In this document: positions 53,626 through 64,000 of the stretch, in pieces
Position numbering within the stretch: the first letter of the stretch is position 1
How the letters are laid out: every line of letters starts with the position of its first letter
From: Brugia malayi
Taxonomy: Eukaryota > Nematoda > Chromadorea > Rhabditida > Onchocercidae
Assembly: GCF_000002995.4 (NCBI RefSeq)
Contig: NW_025062475.1
Span: 4,068,528-4,132,527, forward strand
Direction: 5' to 3'
DNA length: 64,000 nt
Translations under genes and position numbers: made by a program
Notes under the pieces: generated by a model
Databases searched by the model: none
Told to the model about the DNA's origin: nothing
The model's input: the letters and a program-made list of their open reading frames with translations, nothing else

Positions 53626-56600
53626 TCATGCGACTTTCGGTAGAAGCGCTACTCCAGCGTACGATCTCGGTTGGTTGATTGATACACTAAGATGAGTCCA
53701 GGGTTGTTGTTCCAGCGACGAAATATTTAAAACTTCAATTGAACTCAAATTTGATGTTCCATCGTCACCTAAATTCTTTAATAGTAAGAAAAACTTAAGT
53801 CGATAACACAAATTTAAGCTTCTGAAACACTTCTTCTTATTCCTTTTTTACTGCCGAATGTCAACCCGTCATCAGTACAGAAAAAGTTTCTACGCTAAGC
53901 ATCATGTATAGTCAGCAGTGAAAATAAGAGTTAGCTAACCTCCGATTGCGAATAAATTTGAATCCAGTGCTACAGCACTTGCATTGCGACGACATACATT
54001 CATTTCCGGTAAAAGTGTCCAGGAGTCACCATTTAAGATCTGGAGATTAGTATTGGCTATTTAAAATCTGTATTAAAAACTTAGAGAACATAGTAGTGTG
54101 AAGCTAAATTTTTTAAGTTCTGAATGTTTGATTATTCTATTGAAGGGAAAGTAAACCTCGGCTGTTTCTCTAACCACTGGACCATCATGTCCTCCAACAG
54201 CGACAAGACGATCTCCAACAACCGTAACACCAGCACCAGAACGTTTAGATATTAAAGTTGGTCCAGATCGCCATCGGTTTACCCGTGGTTCATAAATTTC
54301 AACTGTGTCTAAGCAGTTTCTAGTATTTCCATCATAGCCACCCACAGCATACACCATACCATTAAGCGCTGTGACTCCAACCGATGAACGACGTACGGTC
54401 ATCGACGGAAGAGGCATCCACTGGCCTAAATTTAAACAAGTTCTCGTGTGTTTCAAGTAGAAATCGAACAAACAAAGAAAGTTGGAAGTCATGGCAAATT
54501 AAAAAGAAAAAAAAAAAAAAAAAAACCATTGCGAGGGTCGAATGCCTCGGCAGAGCTCAGTCCAGTTGAACCGTCGAATCCACCAACAGCTATTAGCAAC
54601 TGATCGATGACTGCCACGCCTAATGTGCTACGCCTGTGAATGTTTATTATTTTGGAAATAAAATACACTAAATTTATTTACTGGGAACTTTTACGTATTT
54701 AGAAGTAGCTAAATTTTCAAAGGTGTACTTATTCTTATCATTTTAAAAAGAAAATATTAGATCCTCTGATAATCAGCACGCAACACTGCATTGCTGTATG
54801 CCGAATATAAAAAACAACAAGCAAAAGGTTCACAGATACTCGTCTAAAAACTTTGCCGACGGTTTGGGTTGGTAATAATTAGCAATTTTTGAATGTTTTG
54901 GGTAAAGAATCAATTTGTTTTTCTTAATACCTAACTATTGATTCTTAACATCGTGATCACGTGGCTATGCGGGAGGTTGTCCGAAAAAGCATATGCTGAG
55001 AATATGTGACGTTCCGGATGATGTTTCTCTTATTAATTATGCATATACCTTGCATCCATCGGCGGTGCAGCGAACCACCTATCAGTGTGTACATCATAGG
55101 CATCTACAGATTTTACACGTAACGACCCGTTAAATCCACCAACCGCATAAACGAAATCTTTCAGCTCCCCGACACCACAGCGACAGCGACGTTGTGGTAA
55201 AGCATTTACTACAGCATTTAAATATTACCAAAGTTAAATTCACTGTATCCTTTAATCAAAGTTTCTCAAATTCTAAATCAAAATCTATTCTTCTAGTCTT
55301 TGAACTTACACGGCATCCATCGTAAAGCATCCAAATCGAATACATCAACATTGGCAATAGCCTTAGGCGCTTGACCACCAATGAGCATTATAAGCTAAAA
55401 GAACCATTCTTGCTGTCCGTTCTTAGGCGTATTATTAATCAAGACAAGCTTTATTTGTAGCATTGAAATTACCTTCGATAATGGAATTGGCTGCCGCGGA
55501 CGGCTACGTTCATTTTCTTCGCCACGCTCATCTTTTAAATGATAACGGTAAGCTTCCAAAAGATAATCCTTGCATTCTGAACTCTGTCGAACCAAAATGT
55601 CTGGATCGACCTTTAAAAAATCTTTTAAGACAACAGACGGCGAAAATACCATGAATAAAAAGTCGTCATAAAATTTAATACAAAATTTTGATGCAATAGA
55701 CGTATTGCATAGAATAGAAAATATTCTTTGTAGTTTGATTTTTGTCAAACCAAGACATTCGCATCACTTTTCTGAAAATTTAACGGGCTAGTGTCGACAG
55801 CAGCAGTGAGAATAGGGCAAGGACTAATTTTAAAAATTAGTAAATATTCACTTTATCAGTTAAATAGTCACGCGGTAGCAATGGCAAGCGAACATGTGCC
55901 ATAAGGTCTGGAAATGCATCTCTGCGGTTCAAGATATCATGCATTACCCATCGTACAACTGCTTCATAAACCTGAAATTCCTTATCATTCATATGATTGA
56001 CTTGATAATTTTGTCGGATTAAACTGATATAAACCAGTTTATTTTCATGCTAAATTACTATTTTAAAAACTTATTCTTTTTATTTTAAAACTTAATCTTC
56101 TATATTGAAATCATACACAGTACCTAATGTATTTCTATGTTTACGCAGTTTATCGCAAACCTTGTCTTCACCCGTAGTTGTTAAATGATCTGATGAGATT
56201 ATTTCGACCACCTGATGTTTACTGAGAGCCAAAAATTCATCACATTTTACCACATGACTATAAGGTAAAATACATGTAAAATTTAAGCAAGAATTACTGG
56301 GAGGTAAGAAGGTCATTTAGATTTCTCGTATGAAACAAAAAAAATAAGTGAAATATTTGAAAAGATGCATATCAAACTTGAAATGTTGCTGAACAAATGT
56401 AGTGGCAGCATGTGCAAGCTGTGTGCAACCATGCGCTACAGCAAAGTTTGCAATGCCAAGACAGTTGGATGGATCCAATTGCTCTAGAAGAAATCTGGAA
56501 CATGCATCACGCACACATGCCATCTGCAAGCGAAAGCTGTGAAAGTAAAGGTTTCTAGAAAAAATCAAATAACAAGTTTCATATATGCATAAAGAATTTA

Positions 56601-57724
56601 CGTATATGGCAGATGAGGAAAATGTCAAATATAGAAGAGAATGAAAAACATGCAAGCGCCTTAAGGACACGAAAGGTGAACAACTGCTCAGAATCAATAA
56701 AAATACCATGTAAAAATAGACGTTATGAAGGAAAAGCACATTAAACTGTCAAAATTAAAACTGCAATCTAAACACATAATAAATCCCATCTAGGAACAAA
56801 ATAAAAAATTAATCTAATGGAAAGGTTGACCTGAAGCAATGATCCAGTTGTCAGAAGGCTTTGTACGTTTTGCTCATTGATTGTTAGGCGACCAGAATAC
56901 ATATAGTCAATGAGAGCAAGCAGTGATGTTCCATCGATTCCCTTTAATTTGAAGCAAATTGAGGAAAAGTCGATAGTTAAACAATACGAACAATACAGAT
57001 ATGACTTTATCGGAGTGCTCATTATCAAAACATTAATTACACGAATAGAATATTCTCCTCCCCTATTAATGTTCAAATAGATAACGAACCTTCAGAAATA
57101 TGTTTTCCTGTTTTGATTCCTTCATTGCACCACTAAACATTGCGCTAAAATATGGACATCCTGCAGCAAGTACAGCACGATGGGCTACAATTTTGACATC
57201 CCGACTTCCATCGCTTTCTGCACCATCTTCTGGTTTCAATGATGCCATCAAAATCACATCACAGAAACGTTCGTCTCTACAACAGAATAATTATTGAGAA
57301 AAAAAATAAAGCTCTGACGGATGACTGAAAATTGCGGCTGATGGATCAAACAAAATGGTCAATATCAACAATCACCAACCGTCATACCCTTTTTATTGAA
57401 GATAGAAGAGATTAATTACAAGTTTTGAAGTACTTGAGCTAAATATGCATGGAATTTAGCTAATGAAATGATGTAAAATGATATACAAGTTTAAGAAAAG
57501 TTTGCTATGATAAAGGAATAAAGAGCAAATAAAACTAACTTTCGGAAGGTATTCAGACTACGCAATACATTAGATGGGAAATTATCATTATTATAAACTG
57601 TGGAGCTTTGTTTGCTGTTGAAATGTCGAGCTAAAGACGATGGAGAAGTGCAGAAATGAGTTTCACTCTCCAATGTACCAATTACTACCTCGGTGGATTC
57701 GCTTTCTGCTCTCCAACGCTCCAT
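53626..57724 (-). CDS. KLHL2/KLHL3-like BTB-BACK-kelch protein
   Basis: Substrate adaptor for CUL3 ubiquitin ligases. Thirteen exons: 57540-57724, 57090-57276, 56831-56941, 56378-56523, 56161-56257, 55852-55971, 55473-55610, 55310-55394, 55049-55208, 54527-54633, 54157-54425, 53940-54039, 53626-53768; 615 residues. An unconserved 62-residue N-terminus leads into the BTB domain (DERFCDVIL to about 161). The BACK domain (about 162-325) includes LEQLDPSNCLGIANFA and HVRLPLLPRDYL. Six kelch blades carry IGGQAP, VGGFNG, VGGFDG, VGGYDG, VGGHDG and IGGDDG. GGQAPKAI, RRSTLGVAV and GGYDGNTRNCLDTVE point to the KLHL2/KLHL3 (Drosophila Kelch) branch. The 5' UTR has a six-codon upstream frame. KLHL3 itself regulates WNK kinases in mammals; the worm substrate is unknown. 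Confidence 0.94.
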
Positions 57725-57746
57725 CTTGCAATTCAGTTTTACTGTA

Positions 57747-57764
57747 CTATATTATACGATCCAT
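57747..57764 (-). other. upstream open frame in the kelch 5' leader
   Basis: ATGGATCGTATAATATAG encodes five residues and a stop, ending 22 bases before the kelch start codon. It falls after a leader-type acceptor (TCAATTACAG), so it is probably in the mature mRNA. Confidence 0.4.
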
Positions 57765-58579
57765 CCTTAAAGAATGATTCCTGTAATTGAAAGATAATTC
57801 TCCAAAACGTGATAAACGACAAAACCTTAGCAATGGCATAGAAGACATAGATGATTGAATGATAAGGAACAATGTTTATCATATCATGAGTACGATTAAA
57901 TTAGTTCATCTAATACATCTTTGATTTAATCACATTAATCTTCCGATAAATCATGATCACCTAGCATAACTGTGTAAGAAAAAAACTGTCCACACATCTA
58001 TTATTTCCTTTCCTTCAGACAAAACCTTTAGACGTGGGATATTTCCTACACTTCCATTAAAAGTATTAAACGTCCCCACCTGGAGTACAAAAATACTGTT
58101 CACCAGTGATGAACTGATCTAGTAGTAGAAAATAGAACCATCAAGTAAACCTGACCAAGTAAACCATCCTGGCACCAATCTCTCTCACTACAACTATGCC
58201 TCTTCTACCCATCCTTCGTGTGAAGAGAAGCGAACCACTTTACCACTACACGTACTTGAATGGGCGTACGTGACCCTACACAAAAGAGCTGGCTCAGACA
58301 TCCAAGGAAATATACCCACATGGACGCATCTCGAGTGGAAACCGCGAAGTTAACATTTCCTCAATCATTGCCAACATTCGCGGAGCCCAACTAGCATAGG
58401 ACTCCACGAAAGTTTTTTGGCAGCGTTTCGATATACCTCCATAAACCAAACAATTTCGAGTGGTTTCTTAATCACAGTGCAGTATGTCTATTCAGACATA
58501 GAGATGGTTGTCTCTTTTTGCAATAGCTTCGCCAAAATAATTGAACGCCAAAATAACTGATATTACATCTGAAATCTAA

Positions 58580-58607
58580 AATGATACGTCCAGAATGACG
58601 TATCATT
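58580..58607. repeat. 11-bp perfect inverted repeat with ACGTC core
   Basis: AATGATACGTC (58580-58590) and GACGTATCATT (58597-58607) are exact reverse complements separated by CAGAAT. Each arm carries a CRE-like half-site. The element lies about 860 bases upstream of the kelch start and could be a paired bZIP site or a hairpin. Confidence 0.75.
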
Positions 58608-59242
58608 ACGCCTATAGTACACGTATTCCGCTACGTACGCTAGCACTACAAAGACTTTAACAAGTAGTAAAAAAACTGTTAAAACTTTTATATTATTGTA
58701 TGAATGAATTTGTTTAGTATCCATTTTCTGATTCTTAGAAACTTTACAACTTAGTTATAACTGCAACAAAACTAAGAATTCGAAACATTTCACAAATTTA
58801 TTGTATCAAACTCTTCATGATATGTTGTGAGATAATTTTTGATAAGATTACTAATAGTTAGAATTTATGAAATGAAATTGTTGCAAAAGTTTGAAAGAAA
58901 AAACAATCATCAAATTAGACTGGAAAATTTATATCAGAAATAAGCATGTTTGATATTTCAATAATTAATTATTAAACAATAGAAATATTTTACAATTGCT
59001 TAGATTAAACTATCAGTTTATTAAATAAAAAGAAGTTTAAAATATATTATGTCACAATAATAAACAAATATGAAATATACATCAAAATATGCAAAAGAAA
59101 AATACTAAACCAATTATAGTTTAACAATTCAAATTACATTTACTTTTCATTAATTAAGTTGTAATAAAATTATAATTGACAAAATGAAATTTTTAGAGAA
59201 AATTGTATGACAAAGATCAAAGTATAGTAAATAAAGATGAAT

Positions 59243-62219
59243 TTATTCAATAATATGTAAATGAGTGAGCACTTTAGTAACATGTCTAATTAATTGTTCA
59301 GCATAACGATCCATTACTGTGTCATCTATGGTGACATGTTCTAGATGTTGACACTGTTTTCTTGATTCCACAGGACATTTTGACTTATAATGTAACTTAA
59401 TGGCAATATCAGATTCCACATGTATTGTCTTAGCTACATCAGCATGCTGTCGATGTAAAGCAAAATGATTGAATACAGTAGCAACGGTATTTGTACTGAA
59501 AAAAAAGCCAATCTATCGTATGGATGACAAAACCAGAAAAATCGTAAAATTTTTTCTTCTAATTTATTAGTTAATAATAAGTAAGTAAGATATGAAATTT
59601 AAATTTTAACCTTTGATAATTATAGGTATTCAAAATTTTATGAGTTATTCAAGTGATTAACTATTATTGAATGGCCATAATATGCTAATAAATTGAAAAG
59701 AATGAATAAAAGAACAAAATAATTATGTTCAACCTATGTTAAATGTAAGTTAGAATTTAACAATCAAAATAATTTTAGACAAAATAAAACAAATTAAATT
59801 TAATTAGTATGTTTGCAATTTTTTTTTTTAAATAATTAACACTTGAAAATTCGAACTTTTTTTTTCGAATATTCGATAGATCTAATCAATGAGAAATGAA
59901 ATTATTAAATTAATACAATTTCAGGATATACATGCAACTATCAAATTTAAAAAATTAAAAATACTTGATGAAAGCTTTTCCATATTCTCCTGGTTTATTT
60001 ACCATTTCTGATTTTCGTCTATTTCGTAGCATATACATATAAGATGGAATTAATGGATTCAACCAGCTTGTATTAGAAGGAAATTTGAATACATTTCGAA
60101 TAGAAATTGAAGTGATTTCAGTTCTTTTTGAGTTTTTATCATAAAATGCTGTAATGATATGATCCAGCATAGTAGTCCAATTATCATATTTCAATGGTAT
60201 CACAACTTCATCGATATCAAGTATTAGAATAAATTTATGAGTGTTAATATGCCTTAAAGATGATAATTATTTCAGCTAAACAAATAATAATAATAATTAT
60301 TATTATTATTCATAAAATAAGGATTGATAGAAATGATTTAATTAATTTTTAATCTTTATATTAAAATTTAATTTTGATTGATATAACATATGTACCTGTA
60401 GAAACAATCATTATATGGTATTAACTCATGTCGACGCTTTTGCTGTCTATTTCGCCAAATGAAATGACTTCTGATGTATGCTTGATTTGGTGATTCACCG
60501 GGAAGATTAATTGGTATCTAAATGACACTTTTTTTTTTTCTTTTTAAAGTAATCACATTTTTATAGAAAATTTGAGAAATAAATTTTAAGCTAAAATTAT
60601 TCAACAATTCAAATATATTCTAGATGAAAATTTTACAGTTAACTCATTAAAATCTTATCATTATTCAAGCAAATTTTTTTATCTTTACAAATATTTCAAT
60701 AAAATATAAAATAATACCACAGTAACAGATCCTTGTTTACTATAGTAATTTAAAACTTGCTGCATTTTATGTGGTACATAATAAGTATATATTGTAATCA
60801 TATCAGCACCAGTAATAAATTGCATTTCAATCCATTCAACTAAACGTTCTGGCTTATCATCAAGATAGTCTAAGCCCTATAAATTGGTAAAATTTAAGTA
60901 TTATTTAGTTTTAAATGATAAAATGGATGAAAAATTGTTGATTTATTTATTTTTTTCAATAGTTTGAATAAGTGAGAATGATTATTCGAAATAGTATTAC
61001 CTTTACACATACTGCAATTCCATTCTTTTCATTTCTTAATGGTAACATTCGTATTTGTGCCGAAATCTCCTGACTTTTACATGCATTTTTAGTCAATGAA
61101 ATTGTCAAATTTGTGCTATATTCGAAATATTTCGGTATCGGACAACTAATCAAATTTGGAATGTAAAAGAAATCACGTGGATCCCAGGCTCGCTGCCAAA
61201 TTTCACGAACTGTCCCCTCAGTAATAATAGATTGTTTACGAACCATATCATATAGATTACAAAATATTTTATCTGTTAATGGAATTGATCGAAATGACAT
61301 AGTTAATACCTTAAAAAAAAGAAAAAAATGTTGAACACAGCATATTTATTACAATAATTTTAGGAGAAAAAGCTATGATTAGAATATTTTTATAAATTTA
61401 ATGAAAAAAAAAAAAAAAAAATGAAAATTTCTTGCTTATCTTTTCTTATTGTTTATTATAATTGTATAAATTTTTTTAGATAAATGAAATTATTCATTTT
61501 GTACGACAAAATTGCTCGAATAACATAAATTATGTATTACTTATCCATGCAATATGATTATTTAGATAACGTAAGTTATGTATTATTACCTGTACAACAT
61601 GATTATTTGGATAAAGTGAATTACGTCGTCTATCATAGGTTGCTGAATATACATAGAGATCATCGTTTTGAAACCAATCATTTGCTATCACAACTTTAGG
61701 CATTTTTAAATTGCATCTCCACCAATACTCTCTTACTTTTCTAGTCTAAAAATAAAAACAAAAAACAAAGTAAAAAATTGCATATATAATATAATAGATA
61801 AAAAGAATCAATTTTTGTTATTTAATTAAACAATTAGAAATAACAAATAGCTTGAAAAGAGTTTCACATAAGAATCTTTACTCAAAATAATCAATGTAGC
61901 ATTTCTCTATCTTTTTCTGTCTGGGAGAATGCCAGAAATAGAATATTTAAATTTCAAAAAGAAAAAAAGAAATTACTTCTTCAATTACTGGTCGAATTTC
62001 AGCTTTACCAAGTTTAAGATCATGCATATATTGCATTGTTTCCAATATATAATCCATATCATTAGTGTAACTTCCTTCATTATTATTTTCTGTTTGATAA
62101 TTTTCACTTTTAGAATTATTTAGATAAATGCGCAATTGATCCAAAGTAATTCGTAGAAGTATTAATAAGCATGAAATGCATGCAAGTCGTACTCGAGAAT
62201 TCCAAATGTTATTATACAT
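59243..62219 (-). CDS. glycosyltransferase family 92 (DUF23) protein
   Basis: Golgi type II membrane glycosyltransferase of CAZy family GT92; characterised members such as C. elegans GALT-1 add galactose to core fucose on N-glycans. Seven exons: 61977-62219, 61590-61745, 61001-61309, 60718-60876, 60396-60517, 59965-60252, 59243-59495; 509 residues. A short cytoplasmic N-terminus is followed by a membrane anchor at about 11-28 (RLACISCLLILLRITL). The catalytic domain contains WWRCNLKMPK, RLVEWIEMQFITGADMITIY, the donor-binding DxD at 342-344 (FILILDIDEVVIP) and the late FNHFALHR segment. All introns are GT-AG and frame is continuous. The family is expanded in nematodes, so the acceptor sugar of this member cannot be assigned. 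Confidence 0.92.
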
Positions 62220-62526
62220 TGTTATGGAAAATGCAACGAAATATTATAAAACGAAGAATTGTTGATCTTCGCTCACAATAAGTGTTGTTTTCTTGTGCGA
62301 TGCATCATCCAATGTATATCACAAATGATGCAATCACTGCAAGATAAACAAAAATAATTAAAGAAGTAATTTAATTAATTTGCCATTATTATTATTATTA
62401 CTAATATTATCTATTATTATTATTATAAGTATGAAAATACAGGTGGTTGATTTTGCACAAAACTATGTAATGCAACGATAATACTAAGACTTTTAAAAAT
62501 AACCTGTTTTTTTTTTAATATAACTG

Positions 62527-62571
62527 TCACGTTATCACGCAGTTATCACTTTATCACATAGTTATCACGTT
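62527..62571. promoter_or_regulatory. homotypic GTGATAA cluster
   Basis: Four TTATCAC motifs (GTGATAA on the other strand) occur within 45 bases, about 310-350 bases upstream of the GT92 start codon. The dense repeated GATA-type motif suggests a regulatory cluster; function is inferred. Confidence 0.5.
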
Positions 62572-63221
62572 ATATTTCTCACTGCTGATGACTATTCTGT
62601 AATTTGATATCAATCATATCGTCAATTACTATTATTCAGAAATAAATGCGTTAAGAGAGATTAGCAGTAAACCTTATTAATATTTCTTATTTCGCATTTT
62701 ATTGAGATAGATTGTTTCAGAAAGTGAAAAAAATCTAAATATTATTTGTTAAAAATTACATTCCCTTAATGAATTAGAAACAAAACATTTGTAAATTTCG
62801 AAGCTATGAACAAAAAATTATTTACATTTAACCCAAAGTTTTAAAATTTTGTTTTAAAATGAAAAGAGTCAGTTATGAAAGTGCTCAATGTGTTATATAG
62901 TTTGATTAATAAAATTAAAATTAAGTATGAAAAAATAAAGACAATAACGAAAATTATTTATGCTTTCATAGTATTTATGTTTTCATATATTCACGTAAAT
63001 TTAGTTATGATATGATTAAGTACTATAAAACGTTAACGATGATTGATTACTTAGCTAGACAGATTAGCTAGGACTGATAATAATACGATTTTCAAAATTC
63101 CACAAACTGATTATTTAATGAAATTATCTTTTTGTAAATTTCTCTATCACTATTACCGATAAAACAAAATTTTAAGCAAACAAATTAGCTTCCGTATAAT
63201 CAGTAAACTATAATGTATTAG

Positions 63222-63280
63222 TAATTAGTTGATAAAGATTTGTTAATTAGTTGATAACGATTTACTAATTAGTTGATACG
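63222..63280. repeat. 22-bp tandem repeat with TAATTAG and GATA motifs
   Basis: Copies at 63222-63243, 63244-63265 and a partial copy at 63266-63280 each begin TAATTAGTTGATA. A homeodomain-type core (TAATTA) is thus paired with a GATA core at fixed spacing in all three. Confidence 0.85.
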
Positions 63281-64000
63281 TAACAATTTAATTTACTCAC
63301 ATGCGCTATGCTATCACATAGCATATGGAAATAAGCAAACTCTCAAATTTTATTATTAAAATTTTCATTAAGATAAATAAAAATAAGAATGTGGATTTGA
63401 TAAGATTTATATCTAGAAAGTCATATCAAATTTAATAAATTAAATAATTAAATCCAAGTGAAGATTTTTGATATTAATCTTTCCCACATCTTTCAATTAA
63501 TTTATCGCTACAAAAACTGTGGAAAAGATTAAAATGCCCTAAATTGCAAAAATAAAATAATTTTCGAGAAGAAGAGTTAACAAATTCTAAAATTCATTCT
63601 CTCAAAAACATTCAATTTTGTTATTTCATTTTACGTAGAATTATTCGCAGTAATTAATTATCAATTCATTCATTACTAACATTTTAATGAAATAATATCC
63701 TATTAAAACCGCAGAACACTATCATATTTGTATGTCATTTGATTGATTTTTACACATTTTCCTCTCTGATGAAATCTTTTTCAAAATGCAAAAATAGGTT
63801 AGAATGAGAGATAATCATAATTATCACTTAATAATTAATTTTGTAATACTAAATTAAAATGTGAGTGGTGCTGAATGAATGATAAGTAAAATGATAAATA
63901 CATGCATAAATAAACAAAAAAATAAATAAGTAAACATATATAAGCGCAAATGGTTAAGAGTGCGGAAATATCAGAAGGTAAGACAGTTGTCAAAGAAGCC

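Larger units (their letters stand above)
57725..59242. other. upstream region of the kelch gene and 3' side of the GT92 gene
   Basis: The part from about 58020 to 58660 is markedly less AT-rich than its flanks but has no long open frame on either strand. It contains two inverted repeats: CACGTAC at 58249-58255 paired with GTACGTG at 58266-58272, and the longer one listed at 58580-58607. The remainder (58660-59242) is AT-rich and carries the 3' UTR of the glycosyltransferase gene. Confidence 0.55.
62220..64000. other. upstream region of the GT92 gene to the window edge
   Basis: No gene is supported. It contains a GTGATAA cluster at 62527-62571 and a 22-bp tandem repeat at 63222-63280 (both listed), plus a TAT/ATT-rich run at about 62384-62430. 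AT-rich DNA continues to the end of the window. Confidence 0.65.

Overview
This window is nuclear DNA of a nematode, most likely a spirurid/filarial (clade III) worm. The genes are intron-rich with short exons. Intergenic DNA is extremely AT-rich and full of A/T homopolymers. Three genes encode nematode cuticle collagens with a type II membrane anchor and Gly-X-Y blocks. Several start codons lie a few bases after a strong 3' splice site, as expected for spliced-leader trans-splicing. One gene belongs to the GT92 (DUF23) glycosyltransferases, a family expanded in nematodes. The species cannot be fixed from the sequence alone. All gene models were built by hand from reading frame, splice signals, intron phase and family resemblance; no alignment or database search was run.

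Layout. 1-8.5 kb: AT-rich DNA with a 38-bp minisatellite and one orphan exon-like segment, no confident gene. 8.5-16.2 kb: two tandem four-exon cuticle collagen genes (+). 19.0-24.4 kb: mitochondrial intermediate peptidase (-), directly downstream of COP9 signalosome subunit 6 (24.9-27.2 kb, -). 27.2-35.2 kb: gene-poor AT-rich DNA with microsatellites. 35.2-38.5 kb: eukaryotic glutamine synthetase (+). 39.4-41.4 kb: a third collagen (-) with the same exon architecture. 44.1-47.1 kb: an NSRP1/CCDC55-type splicing regulator (-). 48.1-50.6 kb: RNF121-type RING protein (-), head to head with an RNF5-type ER RING E3 ligase (51.4-52.8 kb, +). 53.6-57.7 kb: KLHL2/KLHL3-type BTB-BACK-kelch CUL3 adaptor (-). 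59.2-62.2 kb: GT92 glycosyltransferase (-), with GATA-site clusters upstream.

How the genes relate. Four neighbours (CSN6, RNF121, RNF5 and the kelch adaptor) act in ubiquitin/cullin biology. The two ER-membrane RING proteins share a 770-bp divergent promoter region containing a cluster of ACGT-core (bZIP-like) motifs. The collagens are cuticle structural genes and lie in DNA rich in TGATAA sites, the kind bound by hypodermal GATA factors in nematodes. I found no unmistakably new system. The most unusual items are: a decayed partial duplicate of a glutamine synthetase exon, an IBA57/GcvT-like coding fragment buried in a csn-6 intron, GC-AG introns in both divergent RING genes, and possible extra 5' exons on a collagen and on the mitochondrial peptidase.
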